A stretch of DNA of 64,000 nt from Paraburkholderia antibiotica (lineage in GTDB: Bacteria; Pseudomonadota; Gammaproteobacteria; Burkholderiales; Burkholderiaceae): the NCBI RefSeq assembly GCF_012927125.1, contig NZ_JABBFZ010000021.1:55799-119798 (forward strand), written 5' to 3'. The stretch's first letter is position 1, and each line of letters starts with the position of its first letter. Under the pieces are notes generated by a model. That model was not told the DNA's origin, searched no databases, and was given only the letters and a program-made list of their open reading frames with translations. The position numbers and the translations under genes are program-made. Below, one piece after another: positions 1 through 8,041 of the stretch.

Positions 1-399
1 GTGGAGCCGAATTCGCGCGACGCCGCGCGCCAGCTCGAAGACTTCTATTACTGGACCTCGATCCTCAGTTCGGTGTCGGCGCTCGAAATCTATCGCAAGG
101 TGTATCGCGACGTCGTGACGCCCGCGCGCGTGGTCGAACTGATGATCCTCAACCAGCAGATGCCGCGCTCGCTGCTCGCGTCGCTCGACGGCGTGTGCAG
201 CAATCTCGAGATGCTGCGCACCTCGGGTTCGAACCAGTGCGAGCGTTTCGCCGGCAAGCTGCGCGCCGAGTTGTTGTATGCCGACATCCGGCAGATTTTC
301 GAAAGCGGTTTGCACGCCTATCTGACGCAGTTCCTCGCTCGCGTGTTCGAGCTGGGCAATCTGGTGGCGCGTACCTATCTGATGCTGCCAGTCGCCTGA
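1..399 (+). CDS. Alpha-E domain (DUF403) protein, C-terminal part
   Basis: Only the last 132 codons are visible; the frame is open at the window edge, so the gene starts upstream. The sequence is helical with conserved stretches such as WTSILSSVSALEIYRK and VVELMILNQQMPRSL, typical of the C-terminal half of alpha-E proteins. This family is regularly found with a circularly permuted ATP-grasp protein, a transglutaminase-like protein and the Anbu peptidase, and the last two follow here. The molecular role is unknown; a peptide-bond or peptide-tagging pathway has been proposed for the cluster. The stop at 397-399 lies 12 bp before the transglutaminase ATG, so the two genes are cotranscribed. Confidence 0.88.
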   Translation: MEPNSRDAARQLEDFYYWTSILSSVSALEIYRKVYRDVVTPARVVELMILNQQMPRSLLASLDGVCSNLEMLRTSGSNQCERFAGKLRAELLYADIRQIFESGLHAYLTQFLARVFELGNLVARTYLMLPVA

Positions 400-411
400 C
401 GGAGTTTTCCC

Positions 412-1212
412 ATGAATCTGACGATCCGCCACGACACCTCCTACCGCTACGAAGCGACGGTCCACTATTCGATCCAGCAGCTGCGCCTGACGCCGGCGAG
501 CGGCGCCGCGCAGACGGTGCGGCGCTGGAACATCGACGCGCCGGGCAAGCTCGACGCCACACTCGACGCGTACGGCAACGTGCTGCATACGCTCGTCATC
601 AACAAGCCGCACGATGAGATCCATCTGCGCGTGTCGGGCGAGGTGGACACGATGCCGCTCGTCGACGGCGTGCTGCGCGAGCCGCCCGGGCCGATCCCGC
701 TCGAGCATTTCACCTGCGCGACGCGCCTGACCGACGCCGACGCGGCGATTCGCGAACTGGCCGCGTCGGTGCCGAATCTCGCGAGCCAGGCAAGTCTGAT
801 CGCGCTGTCCGAACAGATCGTGCAGCGCGTGCAGTACCGGCCCGGCATCACCGCGGTGACGAGCACGGCCGCCGAGGCGCTCGCGCTCGGCAACGGCGTG
901 TGCCAGGACCATGCGCATCTGATGCTCGCGTGCTGCCGCGCGCGCGGCGTGCCGGCGCGCTACGTGAGCGGCTATATCGAACCCGGCGAGGTCAACCACG
1001 GTGCGAGCCATGCGTGGGTCGACGTATGGCTCGAAGGCAAGGGCTGGATTTCGATCGACGTCACGCATGCGGCGTTTGCGAGCGAGATCTACTGCCGGCT
1101 CGCGGTCGCGCGCGACTACGAAGCGGCGGCACCGGTACGCGGCCGGCGCATCGGCGGGCTCGAAGAGGAGCTGGATGTGGCGGTGACGGTTAGCGCTCAG
1201 CTCACGCAGTAA
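412..1212 (+). CDS. Transglutaminase-like cysteine protease family protein
   Basis: A 266-residue protein with an N-terminal beta-rich domain (about residues 1-90, the bacterial transglutaminase-like N-terminal region) and a transglutaminase core. A catalytic triad is visible: Cys164 in GNGVCQDHAH, His200 in SHAWVDVW and Asp216 in SIDVTH. No signal peptide is seen, so it is probably cytoplasmic. The start follows GGAG at 401-404 with a short spacer. It sits between the alpha-E gene and the Anbu peptidase, the standard Anbu neighbourhood. The family acts by thiol chemistry as amidase, protease or transamidase; the substrate is unknown. Confidence 0.9.
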   Translation: MNLTIRHDTSYRYEATVHYSIQQLRLTPASGAAQTVRRWNIDAPGKLDATLDAYGNVLHTLVINKPHDEIHLRVSGEVDTMPLVDGVLREPPGPIPLEHFTCATRLTDADAAIRELAASVPNLASQASLIALSEQIVQRVQYRPGITAVTSTAAEALALGNGVCQDHAHLMLACCRARGVPARYVSGYIEPGEVNHGASHAWVDVWLEGKGWISIDVTHAAFASEIYCRLAVARDYEAAAPVRGRRIGGLEEELDVAVTVSAQLTQ

Positions 1213-1498
1213 CGGCGGGGCGGCGCGCGGACGGCGCGTGGTGGGTGATGAGTCCGGAAATAGATCGAGTCATTCGCGCGCGCCGCCATTTAACATTCCT
1301 GATGATCGGACACGGGTCGGCAAGCCTGAAGACAGGCAGGCGTCCCGTCGAAGTGCCGAAGTTCCGAAGCGCTCAAGGGCCGAAAAAATCTGCAAAAGAG
1401 GCGGTAAAAAAGGCCGCAAAAAGGCCGTAAACACGGATAAAAGGCGCGTGTGCGCCGCATTACAATAGCGCCGTTCTCTGGCTTTCTGTGGATTCCTC

Positions 1499-2371
1499 AT
1501 GACTTACTGCGTAGCGATGGCCGTCGACGACGGCCTCGTGTTCCTCTCCGACACGCGTACCAATGCGGGCGTCGATCACATCAGCACCGCGCGCAAGATG
1601 TCGGTGTTCGAGGAGCCCGGCGAGCGCCTGCTGGTGCTGCTCGGCGCCGGCAACCTGTCGCTCACGCAGGCGGTGGTGCACGAGTTGTCCGAGCCCGCCG
1701 ATCCGACCCAGCCGACGCTCTGGAGCGTACCGACGATGGCCGACGCGGCGCGCGTGGTCGGCGGCGCGGTGCGGCGCGTGCATGAGCGCGAGGCCGAGGC
1801 GCTGCAGCAATTCGGCGTCGACTTCAATTGCAGCTTCATTCTCGGCGGGCAGATCGCGGGCAACCGGATGCGCCTGTTCATGATCTATGCTGCCGGCAAT
1901 TTCATCGAGGCGTCGGCGGTGAATCCGTATTTCCAGATCGGTGAGGCGAAGTACGGCAAGCCGATCATCGACCGCGTGCTGACGCCGTCCACGCCGCTCG
2001 ACGAAGCGGCGAAGTCCGCGCTGATCTCGATGGACTCGACGCTGCGCTCGAACCTCTCGGTGGGGTTGCCGCTCGATCTGCTGGTGTACGAGAAGGATGC
2101 GCTGCGCGTCACGCGCTTCGTGTCGATCGATCGCGACAACGCGTACTTCGACATGCTTCACCGCACGTGGGGCGAGCGCCTGCGGCAGGTGTTCGCCGAG
2201 ATTCCGGATCCGGACTGGCAGCAGTCGCTGAACGCGCCGCCGGTGCAGTCGGAGCATGCGCTGGTGCTGTATCACGCACCGGTCGACGCCGACGGTATCG
2301 AGCACGAGCGTGATCTGGCGCCCGCGCAGACGCTCGCGCAGGCGGAGAGAGGCAAGGCGCAGCGGCGCTAA
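1499..2371 (+). CDS. Proteasome-type (Ntn-hydrolase) peptidase, Anbu family
   Basis: A 290-residue protein that starts MTYCVAMAVDDGLVFLSDTR. Removal of Met would expose Thr2 as N-terminal nucleophile; Asp18 and Lys33 match the proteasome beta-subunit catalytic Asp17 and Lys33. It is longer than HslV, as is usual for Anbu (ancestral beta subunit), which forms open helical or ring assemblies rather than a gated barrel. No cognate ATPase is visible here. A TACAAT -10-like hexamer lies at 1461-1466, so it may have its own promoter, separated from the transglutaminase gene by 286 bp. The Shine-Dalgarno sequence is weak (GTGGA). The substrate is unknown; the peptidase activity is inferred from the residues. 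Confidence 0.9.
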   Translation: MTYCVAMAVDDGLVFLSDTRTNAGVDHISTARKMSVFEEPGERLLVLLGAGNLSLTQAVVHELSEPADPTQPTLWSVPTMADAARVVGGAVRRVHEREAEALQQFGVDFNCSFILGGQIAGNRMRLFMIYAAGNFIEASAVNPYFQIGEAKYGKPIIDRVLTPSTPLDEAAKSALISMDSTLRSNLSVGLPLDLLVYEKDALRVTRFVSIDRDNAYFDMLHRTWGERLRQVFAEIPDPDWQQSLNAPPVQSEHALVLYHAPVDADGIEHERDLAPAQTLAQAERGKAQRR

Positions 2372-2546
2372 AGGGAGAGGCGCTGGAGGCGTCTGACGCG
2401 TCCTGGGTGGGCGCGCAGCGTGGTCACAGGCTCGCGTCATGGAACATGAAGCGCGCCGCACCATGTCCACCATGCCGGGCATCACAAGCTCGCGCTTCAC
2501 ACCTCACTACACGTCGCGCACCACCCGCCGCCCAAACCTCAGGACG

Positions 2547-2589
2547 AAAAAAAGCCAGCCATCGGCAATGCCTTTGGCTGGCTTTTCGA
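2547..2589 (-). terminator. Rho-independent terminator of the porin gene
   Basis: Perfect 12-bp arms AAAAGCCAGCCA (2551-2562) and TGGCTGGCTTTT (2576-2587) with a 13-nt loop. Read on the minus strand the second arm is followed by a run of seven T. It lies about 50 bp past the porin stop. On the plus strand the T-run is shorter, so termination of the Anbu transcript is possible but weaker. Confidence 0.9.
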
Positions 2590-2592
2590 CCG

Positions 2593-2618
2593 CTACGCAG
2601 CTCGTCAGCTGCGTAGCA
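2593..2618. repeat. Perfect inverted repeat just after the porin gene
   Basis: GCTACGCAGC (2593-2602) and GCTGCGTAGC (2609-2618) form a 10-bp hairpin with a 6-nt loop and no T-run. It lies between the porin stop and the terminator, so it would be in the mRNA 3' end, where such a stem can protect from 3' exonucleases. The role is inferred. Confidence 0.6.
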
Positions 2619-2637
2619 GATCCGTTCGACAGTCCGA

Positions 2638-3822
2638 TTAGAACTTGTGACGGATACCGACGCTGACCATGACCTGGTTGTCGGTGCTCGACTGGTTGCC
2701 GTACGAACCGATCGAAGCCGTTGCCGACACGAGGCCGCCGGTCGTCGGATCGCGCTGTTCGCCGCTGGCGTGCTGCCATGCGCCGACTGCGTAGAAGTCC
2801 GTACGCTTCGACAGCGAGTAATCCGCGCCCAGCGAAACCTGGTTGTACGTCGCCGTTGCGTCGCCCGTGCCGCGCGTGTAGGCGTAGCCGAGACCCAGCA
2901 GTGCTGCCGGCGTGATCTGGTAGCCGAGGAATGCGCGGCCGACGTTGAACTTCTGCGTCGTCTCGAAGCCCGATTGCGCATCCGGCTTGTACTGTGCGTT
3001 GCTGTAGCTCAGGTTAGCCGTGAACGGACCCGCCACGTACTGAACCGCTGCCGAAGCGATGCCGATTGCCTTCGAGAACGAATAGGCCGCGTTGATGCCT
3101 GCGTTACCCGGGAAAGCGGTGTCGAACGTGCCGCCTGCCGTACCGGCCCAGCCGCCTGCTGCCGTACGCGTAGCCAGCGAGTTCGCGTTGCTTGCGTGCA
3201 GGTAGCCTGCCGCGACGCTGAACGGACCCGTTGCATAGGTTGCCGCGCCTGCCCACGTTTGGCCCGAACCCGTCGAACCTGCGACGCCGCCCAGTGCGTA
3301 CATGCCTTCGACCTGGAAGCCCGACCACACCGGCGAAACATACTTCAGCGAGTTGTTGACGCGGAAGCTGTTGTCGTTGTTGTCGACGTCACCCGGCGTT
3401 GCGAACGTGCTGCCGAAGTAGTTGTCGCCCGTCAGCGGCTGGATCATGTCGACCAGCGGGTCGTACTGACGGCCAGCCGTGAACGTGCCGAACTGGTCGC
3501 TTGCCAGACCGACGTAAGCCTGACGATTGAAGATGGTGCCGCTCGACGACAGGGCGCCGTTGTTGATGTTAAAGCCGTTTTCCAACTGGAAAATCGTCTT
3601 CAGGCCGCCGCCCAGGTCTTCCGTGCCTTTCAGGCCGAAACGGTTGCCTTGCAGGTTGCCGCCAAACAGTTGCACGACGCTGCCGCCATGGGGCGTCGCG
3701 TTGTTCACGTACTGGACCGATTCATCGATCAAGCCATAGAGGGTCACGCTGCTTTGCGCGTGTGCCATGCCGGTGACGCCGAGCAGCGCCAGCGAGAGGG
3801 TAGACAGTGCGATTCGTTTCAT
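2638..3822 (-). CDS. Gram-negative general porin (Burkholderia OmpC-like)
   Basis: A 394-residue outer-membrane porin. The signal peptide MKRIALSTLSLALLGVTGMAHA is followed by the typical mature start QSSVTLYGLIDESV. Recognisable family blocks are GNRFGLKGTEDLGGGLKTIFQ, RQAYVGLASDQFGTFTAGRQYD and the C-terminal GIRHKF ending in Phe, the signal for the Bam machinery. It should form a 16-strand trimer for passive uptake of small polar solutes. An upstream in-frame GTG (3834) adds MENW, but the GGAGAA that serves the ATG at 3822 lies inside that extension, so 3822 is chosen. The gene stands alone, with its own AT-rich upstream region and a strong terminator. Confidence 0.95.
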   Translation of the reverse strand: MKRIALSTLSLALLGVTGMAHAQSSVTLYGLIDESVQYVNNATPHGGSVVQLFGGNLQGNRFGLKGTEDLGGGLKTIFQLENGFNINNGALSSSGTIFNRQAYVGLASDQFGTFTAGRQYDPLVDMIQPLTGDNYFGSTFATPGDVDNNDNSFRVNNSLKYVSPVWSGFQVEGMYALGGVAGSTGSGQTWAGAATYATGPFSVAAGYLHASNANSLATRTAAGGWAGTAGGTFDTAFPGNAGINAAYSFSKAIGIASAAVQYVAGPFTANLSYSNAQYKPDAQSGFETTQKFNVGRAFLGYQITPAALLGLGYAYTRGTGDATATYNQVSLGADYSLSKRTDFYAVGAWQHASGEQRDPTTGGLVSATASIGSYGNQSSTDNQVMVSVGIRHKF

Positions 3823-4186
3823 CCAATTCTCCACGCAGATGATTGTTCGTTGTTGCGGAAAGCAGAATAGCTCACTGCTTCAAACGTTAAGAACAGGAAA
3901 AAAAAGAGTGTCGTCAAAAACTGACAAGTCGCGCAAAGCCTTGTATTTAAAGCTCATCAACGATTATTTCTATTTTTGCAATATTTATTGGTGTGCCACG
4001 CATTATTGTTGATTCGTTGATAGTCGGCGAATGATCAACTGCATTTCAAGCAGTGAATTGAATGCAAAATGTAATCTAGTCGTCTAGTCGTCCAGCTCAC
4101 TTTCTAGTGACAATCTAAAAAATCATGCTGACTAGATGACTAGACAGGCTGGACAGAATCGGTCGCTTATGCACCGACGCGACTTT
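3823..4186. other. AT-rich intergenic region upstream of the porin
   Basis: 364 bp without a gene, clearly AT-richer than its surroundings, including A-tracts and long A/T runs at 3895-4010. It must hold the porin promoter; no -35/-10 pair stands out enough to assign. The BrkB-like gene ends at its right edge on the same strand. Paired octamer repeats at 4076-4145 are listed separately. Confidence 0.6.
4076..4145. promoter_or_regulatory. Operator-like paired tandem octamers
   Basis: CTAGTCGT occurs twice in tandem at 4076-4091. Its inverted relative GACTAGAT/GACTAGAC occurs at 4130-4145. The two blocks are mirror images (CTAGTC-N-TCTAGTC against its reverse complement with one mismatch) with centres about 54 bp apart. 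This looks like two binding sites for a dimeric regulator, 250-320 bp upstream of the porin start. The regulator is not known. Confidence 0.4.
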
Positions 4187-5494
4187 TTAGCGCTTCTGCG
4201 CACCCCGGCGCGCAGCTGTCACCGCCGCCGCGGTCAGTCCGGCGGCCGCCGCGAGCGCCACCGAAGTCCAGGGATTGCGCCGCACGTAGCGATCGGCGGC
4301 CTGCGCCTGGCGACGCGCTTCGACCAGTGCCGACGCGGCCATCCGGGTGGCCTGCGCTTCGGCATCGAGCATCTTGCGGGCGAGTTCCACTGCGCTTGCG
4401 TGCGTGGAAGTGAGCGAGCGGGCGGGGCTGCGCAATGTCGCTGTCGGATCGGCCGGGCTCGCCGCCAATGCGGCCGCGGCCGCCGTGCTAGCCGTAGCGT
4501 TCGCGCGCCGGGCGGCATCGGGAGTCGGTGCATCCGCCGCGACCGTCGATGCCGCCAGCACCGACGCGAGCTTCGCGCGACTGCCCGGCGGCGCGCCGGC
4601 CTGCATGCCCCAGCCGCCGCGCGGATCGTGCAGCCGCCCGCGCGCCGCAGAGAACTCCGCGCCGAGCAGCAGCACCACCGCCGAGAAGTACAGCCACATC
4701 AGCAGCACCGCCAGCGAGCCGGCCGCGCCGAACGAGCTGGCCATGCCGGCATGCGCGAGATAGAGCGCGAACAGCTTCTTGCCGGCGGTGAACAGCACCG
4801 CCGCGACGAGGCCGCCCACCAGCGCGTCGCGCCACAGCACGCGCGCATCGGGCAGGAACTTGAGCAGGCCCGCGAACGCGAACACCAGCACCAACAGCCC
4901 GACGCCCAGTTGCAGCAGATTGCCGATCACCACATAAGGCGAGTTGCCCCACAGCCAGTTGCCGATGAACACGATCACCGTATCGAGCACCAGCGACACG
5001 ATCAGCAGGAACGCGACGCCGAGCACCAGCCCGAACGAGATCAGCCGCACCCGCACCATCGCGAATACGCTGGAGGTACGCGGCCCGGTGTACGGCCACA
5101 CTATGTTGAGCGCGCTGTTTAACGACGAAAACGTCGCCGACGCGCCGATCGCCAGCAACGAAAACGAGATGAGCGTCGCGATGCCGCTTTTGGCGCCCGC
5201 GTGATGGGCGTTCTCGACGATAGTCTGCACGCCGGCCGCGGCCTGGTCGCCGATCAGGCCGTTGATGTGGCCGTACAGTTCGCCGCGCGCGGCCGCCGGG
5301 CCGAAGAACCAGCCGGCCACCGCGATCACCATCACGAGCGTCGGCGCGAGCGAGAACGCCGCGTAGAACGCGATGCTCGCCGCCATCGCGGGACAGCGGT
5401 TGTCGGAGAACTGCCGCAGTGCGCCGATGGCCCAGTTGGCCTGCTGACGAGCCGCCTGCTGGAGGTTCTCGCGGGAGAGGGAGTCGATGTCCAT
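4187..5494 (-). CDS. YihY/BrkB family inner-membrane protein
   Basis: A 435-residue protein starting MDIDSLSRENLQQAARQ. Residues about 35-310 carry the family core of six hydrophobic helices, with ASIAFYAAFSLAPTLVMV and FLPDARVLWRDALVGGLV as recognisable blocks. The C-terminal ~120 residues are Ala-rich and low in complexity, then a basic end RRGAQKR; the DUF883-like stretch YVRRNPWTSVALAAAAGLT suggests a fused ElaB/YqjD-type anchor. Older names (ribonuclease BN, Bordetella serum resistance) are not reliable functions. The frame is open further upstream to 5632, but that part reads like non-coding DNA, so the ATG at 5494 is used. Confidence 0.88.
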   Translation of the reverse strand: MDIDSLSRENLQQAARQQANWAIGALRQFSDNRCPAMAASIAFYAAFSLAPTLVMVIAVAGWFFGPAAARGELYGHINGLIGDQAAAGVQTIVENAHHAGAKSGIATLISFSLLAIGASATFSSLNSALNIVWPYTGPRTSSVFAMVRVRLISFGLVLGVAFLLIVSLVLDTVIVFIGNWLWGNSPYVVIGNLLQLGVGLLVLVFAFAGLLKFLPDARVLWRDALVGGLVAAVLFTAGKKLFALYLAHAGMASSFGAAGSLAVLLMWLYFSAVVLLLGAEFSAARGRLHDPRGGWGMQAGAPPGSRAKLASVLAASTVAADAPTPDAARRANATASTAAAAALAASPADPTATLRSPARSLTSTHASAVELARKMLDAEAQATRMAASALVEARRQAQAADRYVRRNPWTSVALAAAAGLTAAAVTAARRGAQKR

Positions 5495-5736
5495 GATTGT
5501 TTCTGTACCGTGCCGGCGCCTTGCTGGCGTTCGCTTGCGGTGCCTTTCGCAAACCTTGTGCCCGTCACTATACAAGCTAACCGGCGCGGCCCGCGGCGGG
5601 TCGCGCAAGCCGGCGCGCGACACGTCGCACAACCCGCCGCGGGCAGCCGTCGACCGTCGCCGGCGGCGTCCGTGCCGTTAGAATGCAGCGAGTTCTTCCT
5701 ACCTTCCCATCACCTTCCTGTCGCCTTCTTCCTGCC

Positions 5737-6276
5737 ATGCATTCGCACGAATCCATCCCGCAACTCGACCTCATCGCGCCCGAACAGTGGGGCGCGCATC
5801 TGCCCGCGCACGTCATCGAACAATTGCCGGCGCAGGGCATCACGGTCTTTCGCGTCACCGACGACGCGTCCGACACCGCCGCCTTCAGCGAGCGCTACGG
5901 CTTCGGCCTCGAAGACTGCGCGAACACCATCGTGATCCGCTACAAGAAGGACGGCGGCGAGCATTACGCGGCGCTGGTGTCGCTCGGCTCGCGGCGGCTC
6001 GACATCAACGGCGCGGTGAAGGCCGCGCTCGGCGCGCAGCGGCTGTCGTTCGCGAAACGCGAGGCGGCGGTCGAGCACAGCGGCATGGAGTTCGGCGGCA
6101 TTACCGCGTTCGGGCTACCGGCCGACTGGCGCATCCTCGTCGACGCCGCGGTGATGGAGCGCGCGCAGATCGTGATGGGCGCGGGCCTGCGCGCGGCCAA
6201 GCTGCTGCTCGCGCCGGCGCTGCTGCGGCAATGGCCGCGCTGCGAGATCGCCGCGCTGACGCTGCCGGCGGAGTGA
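5737..6276 (+). CDS. YbaK/EbsC-family aminoacyl-tRNA deacylase
   Basis: A 179-residue protein. Family features are TVFRVTDDASDTAAFSERYGF near the N terminus, NTIVIRYKKDGGEHYAALVSLGSRRLD, and the substrate-pocket stretch SGMEFGGITAFGLPADWRILVD. YbaK/ProX-like domains hydrolyse mischarged tRNAs in the cytoplasm; which amino acid cannot be read here. An in-frame ATG at 5683 is possible, but the extra 18 residues are not family-like, so 5737 is preferred. It is divergent from the BrkB gene and 144 bp ahead of the chemoreceptor. Confidence 0.82.
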   Translation: MHSHESIPQLDLIAPEQWGAHLPAHVIEQLPAQGITVFRVTDDASDTAAFSERYGFGLEDCANTIVIRYKKDGGEHYAALVSLGSRRLDINGAVKAALGAQRLSFAKREAAVEHSGMEFGGITAFGLPADWRILVDAAVMERAQIVMGAGLRAAKLLLAPALLRQWPRCEIAALTLPAE

Positions 6277-6419
6277 CGCGGCGCCCGCCTGCCGACACCC
6301 AAAGCTCGTCCTGTCCCTGAAGTTTTCCCTCGTCGCGCCGTTAATCCCTGCAACGACATGAATCGTTTGCGGCCTCCGCCTGCGCGGCGCGCCGCCGACT
6401 ACTACGAGGGGTATGGAAG

Positions 6420-7979
6420 ATGGAACGGTTTCGCCTGAAGGTGCGGCTGTGGCTCGCGCTCGCGGTGATGTGCATGGGGATTCTGGCGATTGGCCTGTGG
6501 GGCGCGTTCAAGTCGCGCGACACGATGATCGCCGATCGCGAGGCCGAGCTGAGAAGCGTGATCAGCGTTGCCTACAGCGTGATCGACCGCTATAACGCGC
6601 TCGCCGCGGCCGGCAAGATGCCGCTCGCCGACGCGCAGCGCGCGGCGATGGACGACCTGCGCGCGATGCGCTACGACGGCGCGGGCGGCTACATCGTGAT
6701 CGAGGACAGCCGCTCGCGGGTGCTGATGCACGGCGTGCGCGCCGAGCTGGTCGGTCAGGACATGACCGGCGTGGTCGATCCGAGCGGCCGCCACGTGTTC
6801 CAGGAAGGCTCGGACCTCGCGCAACGCGACGGCGAGGCTGTCGTCCGTTTGCAATTTCCGAAGCCGGGCTCGACGGCCCTCGCGCCGAAGATCAACTACA
6901 TGCGCTTCTACAAGCCGTGGGCATGGGTGCTCGTTACCGGCGTCTATATCGACGACATCGACGCGGTGTTCTATCGGACTCTCGTGCAATACGTGATCGC
7001 GGCGCTGGTGCTGTGCGCGCTGGTGTCGGTCGTGATCGGCGTGATTCTGCGCAGCATCCTGCGCCAACTGGGCGGCGAACCGGCCTACGCGGTGCAGATC
7101 GCGTCGCGCATCGCCGACGGCGACCTCGACGTGGTGGTCGAGACGAAGGCCGGCGACGGCACCAGCCTGCTCGCCGCGATGCAACGGATGCAGCAGCGTC
7201 TCGCGCAGGCGATCGAGCAGATTCGCGGCGGCGCGACGCTGATTTCGTCGGTATCGAACGAGATCGCCGCCGGCAACTCGGATCTGTCGCGCCGCACCGA
7301 GCAGCAGGCGGCCGCGCTCGGCGAGACCGCGTCGAGCATGGAGCAGATCACCGCGACCGTGCGCCAGAACGCCGATAACGCGAAGCAGGCGAGCCAGCTC
7401 GCGCACAACGCGTCGGAGACCGCGACGCGTGGCGGCGAAGTGGTCGGCCAGGTGATCGAGACGATGCGCGGCATCTCGCAGTCGTCGCATCGGATCGGCG
7501 ACATCATCGGCGTGATCGAGGGGATTGCGTTTCAGACCAACATTCTCGCGTTGAACGCGGCGGTCGAGGCGGCGCGCGCGGGCGAGGAAGGCCGCGGCTT
7601 CGCGGTGGTCGCGGGCGAAGTGCGCACGCTCGCGCAGCGCAGCGCGGCGGCCGCCAAGGAGATCAAGACGCTGATCGAGGAATCGGCCGCGCAGATTTCG
7701 GGCGGCTCGGAATACGTGGGACGCGCCGGCGAAACGATGCAGGAAGTCGTGCAGGCGGTGCGGCGCGTGAACGACATCATGGGCGAGATCAGCGCGGCCT
7801 CGGCCGAGCAGAGCTCGGGCATCGAGCAGGTCAATATCGCGGTCGCGAGCATGGATCAGACGACCCAGCAGAACGCGGCGCTGGTGGAAGAGGCGAGCGC
7901 CGCGGCCGACGTGCTGAAGGTGCAGACCGGGCAGTTGTCGGCGGCGATCGCGGTGTTTACGTTGCCGGAGCAGCGTTAA
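6420..7979 (+). CDS. Methyl-accepting chemotaxis protein with a Cache sensor
   Basis: 519 residues. There is an N-terminal membrane helix (about 9-29). A periplasmic single-Cache domain follows (about 35-180), with the conserved stretches YDGAGGYIVIEDSRSRVLMHG and PWAWVLVTGVYIDDID. A second helix (about 184-207) is followed by HAMP and a long cytoplasmic coiled coil. The signalling tip around residues 360-405 (FQTNILALNAAVEAARAG, GRGFAVVAGEVRTLA) binds CheA and CheW. Its ligand is unknown; Cache domains of this kind often sense organic acids. No C-terminal CheR-tethering pentapeptide is seen (it ends LPEQR). It stands alone, without che genes nearby. Confidence 0.95.
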   Translation: MERFRLKVRLWLALAVMCMGILAIGLWGAFKSRDTMIADREAELRSVISVAYSVIDRYNALAAAGKMPLADAQRAAMDDLRAMRYDGAGGYIVIEDSRSRVLMHGVRAELVGQDMTGVVDPSGRHVFQEGSDLAQRDGEAVVRLQFPKPGSTALAPKINYMRFYKPWAWVLVTGVYIDDIDAVFYRTLVQYVIAALVLCALVSVVIGVILRSILRQLGGEPAYAVQIASRIADGDLDVVVETKAGDGTSLLAAMQRMQQRLAQAIEQIRGGATLISSVSNEIAAGNSDLSRRTEQQAAALGETASSMEQITATVRQNADNAKQASQLAHNASETATRGGEVVGQVIETMRGISQSSHRIGDIIGVIEGIAFQTNILALNAAVEAARAGEEGRGFAVVAGEVRTLAQRSAAAAKEIKTLIEESAAQISGGSEYVGRAGETMQEVVQAVRRVNDIMGEISAASAEQSSGIEQVNIAVASMDQTTQQNAALVEEASAAADVLKVQTGQLSAAIAVFTLPEQR

Positions 7980-8041
7980 AAGCTGGGGTGGGCGCGGTGC
8001 GTGATCGGCCTGCACCCGCGCAGTGCCTCACGCGCAGCCCC

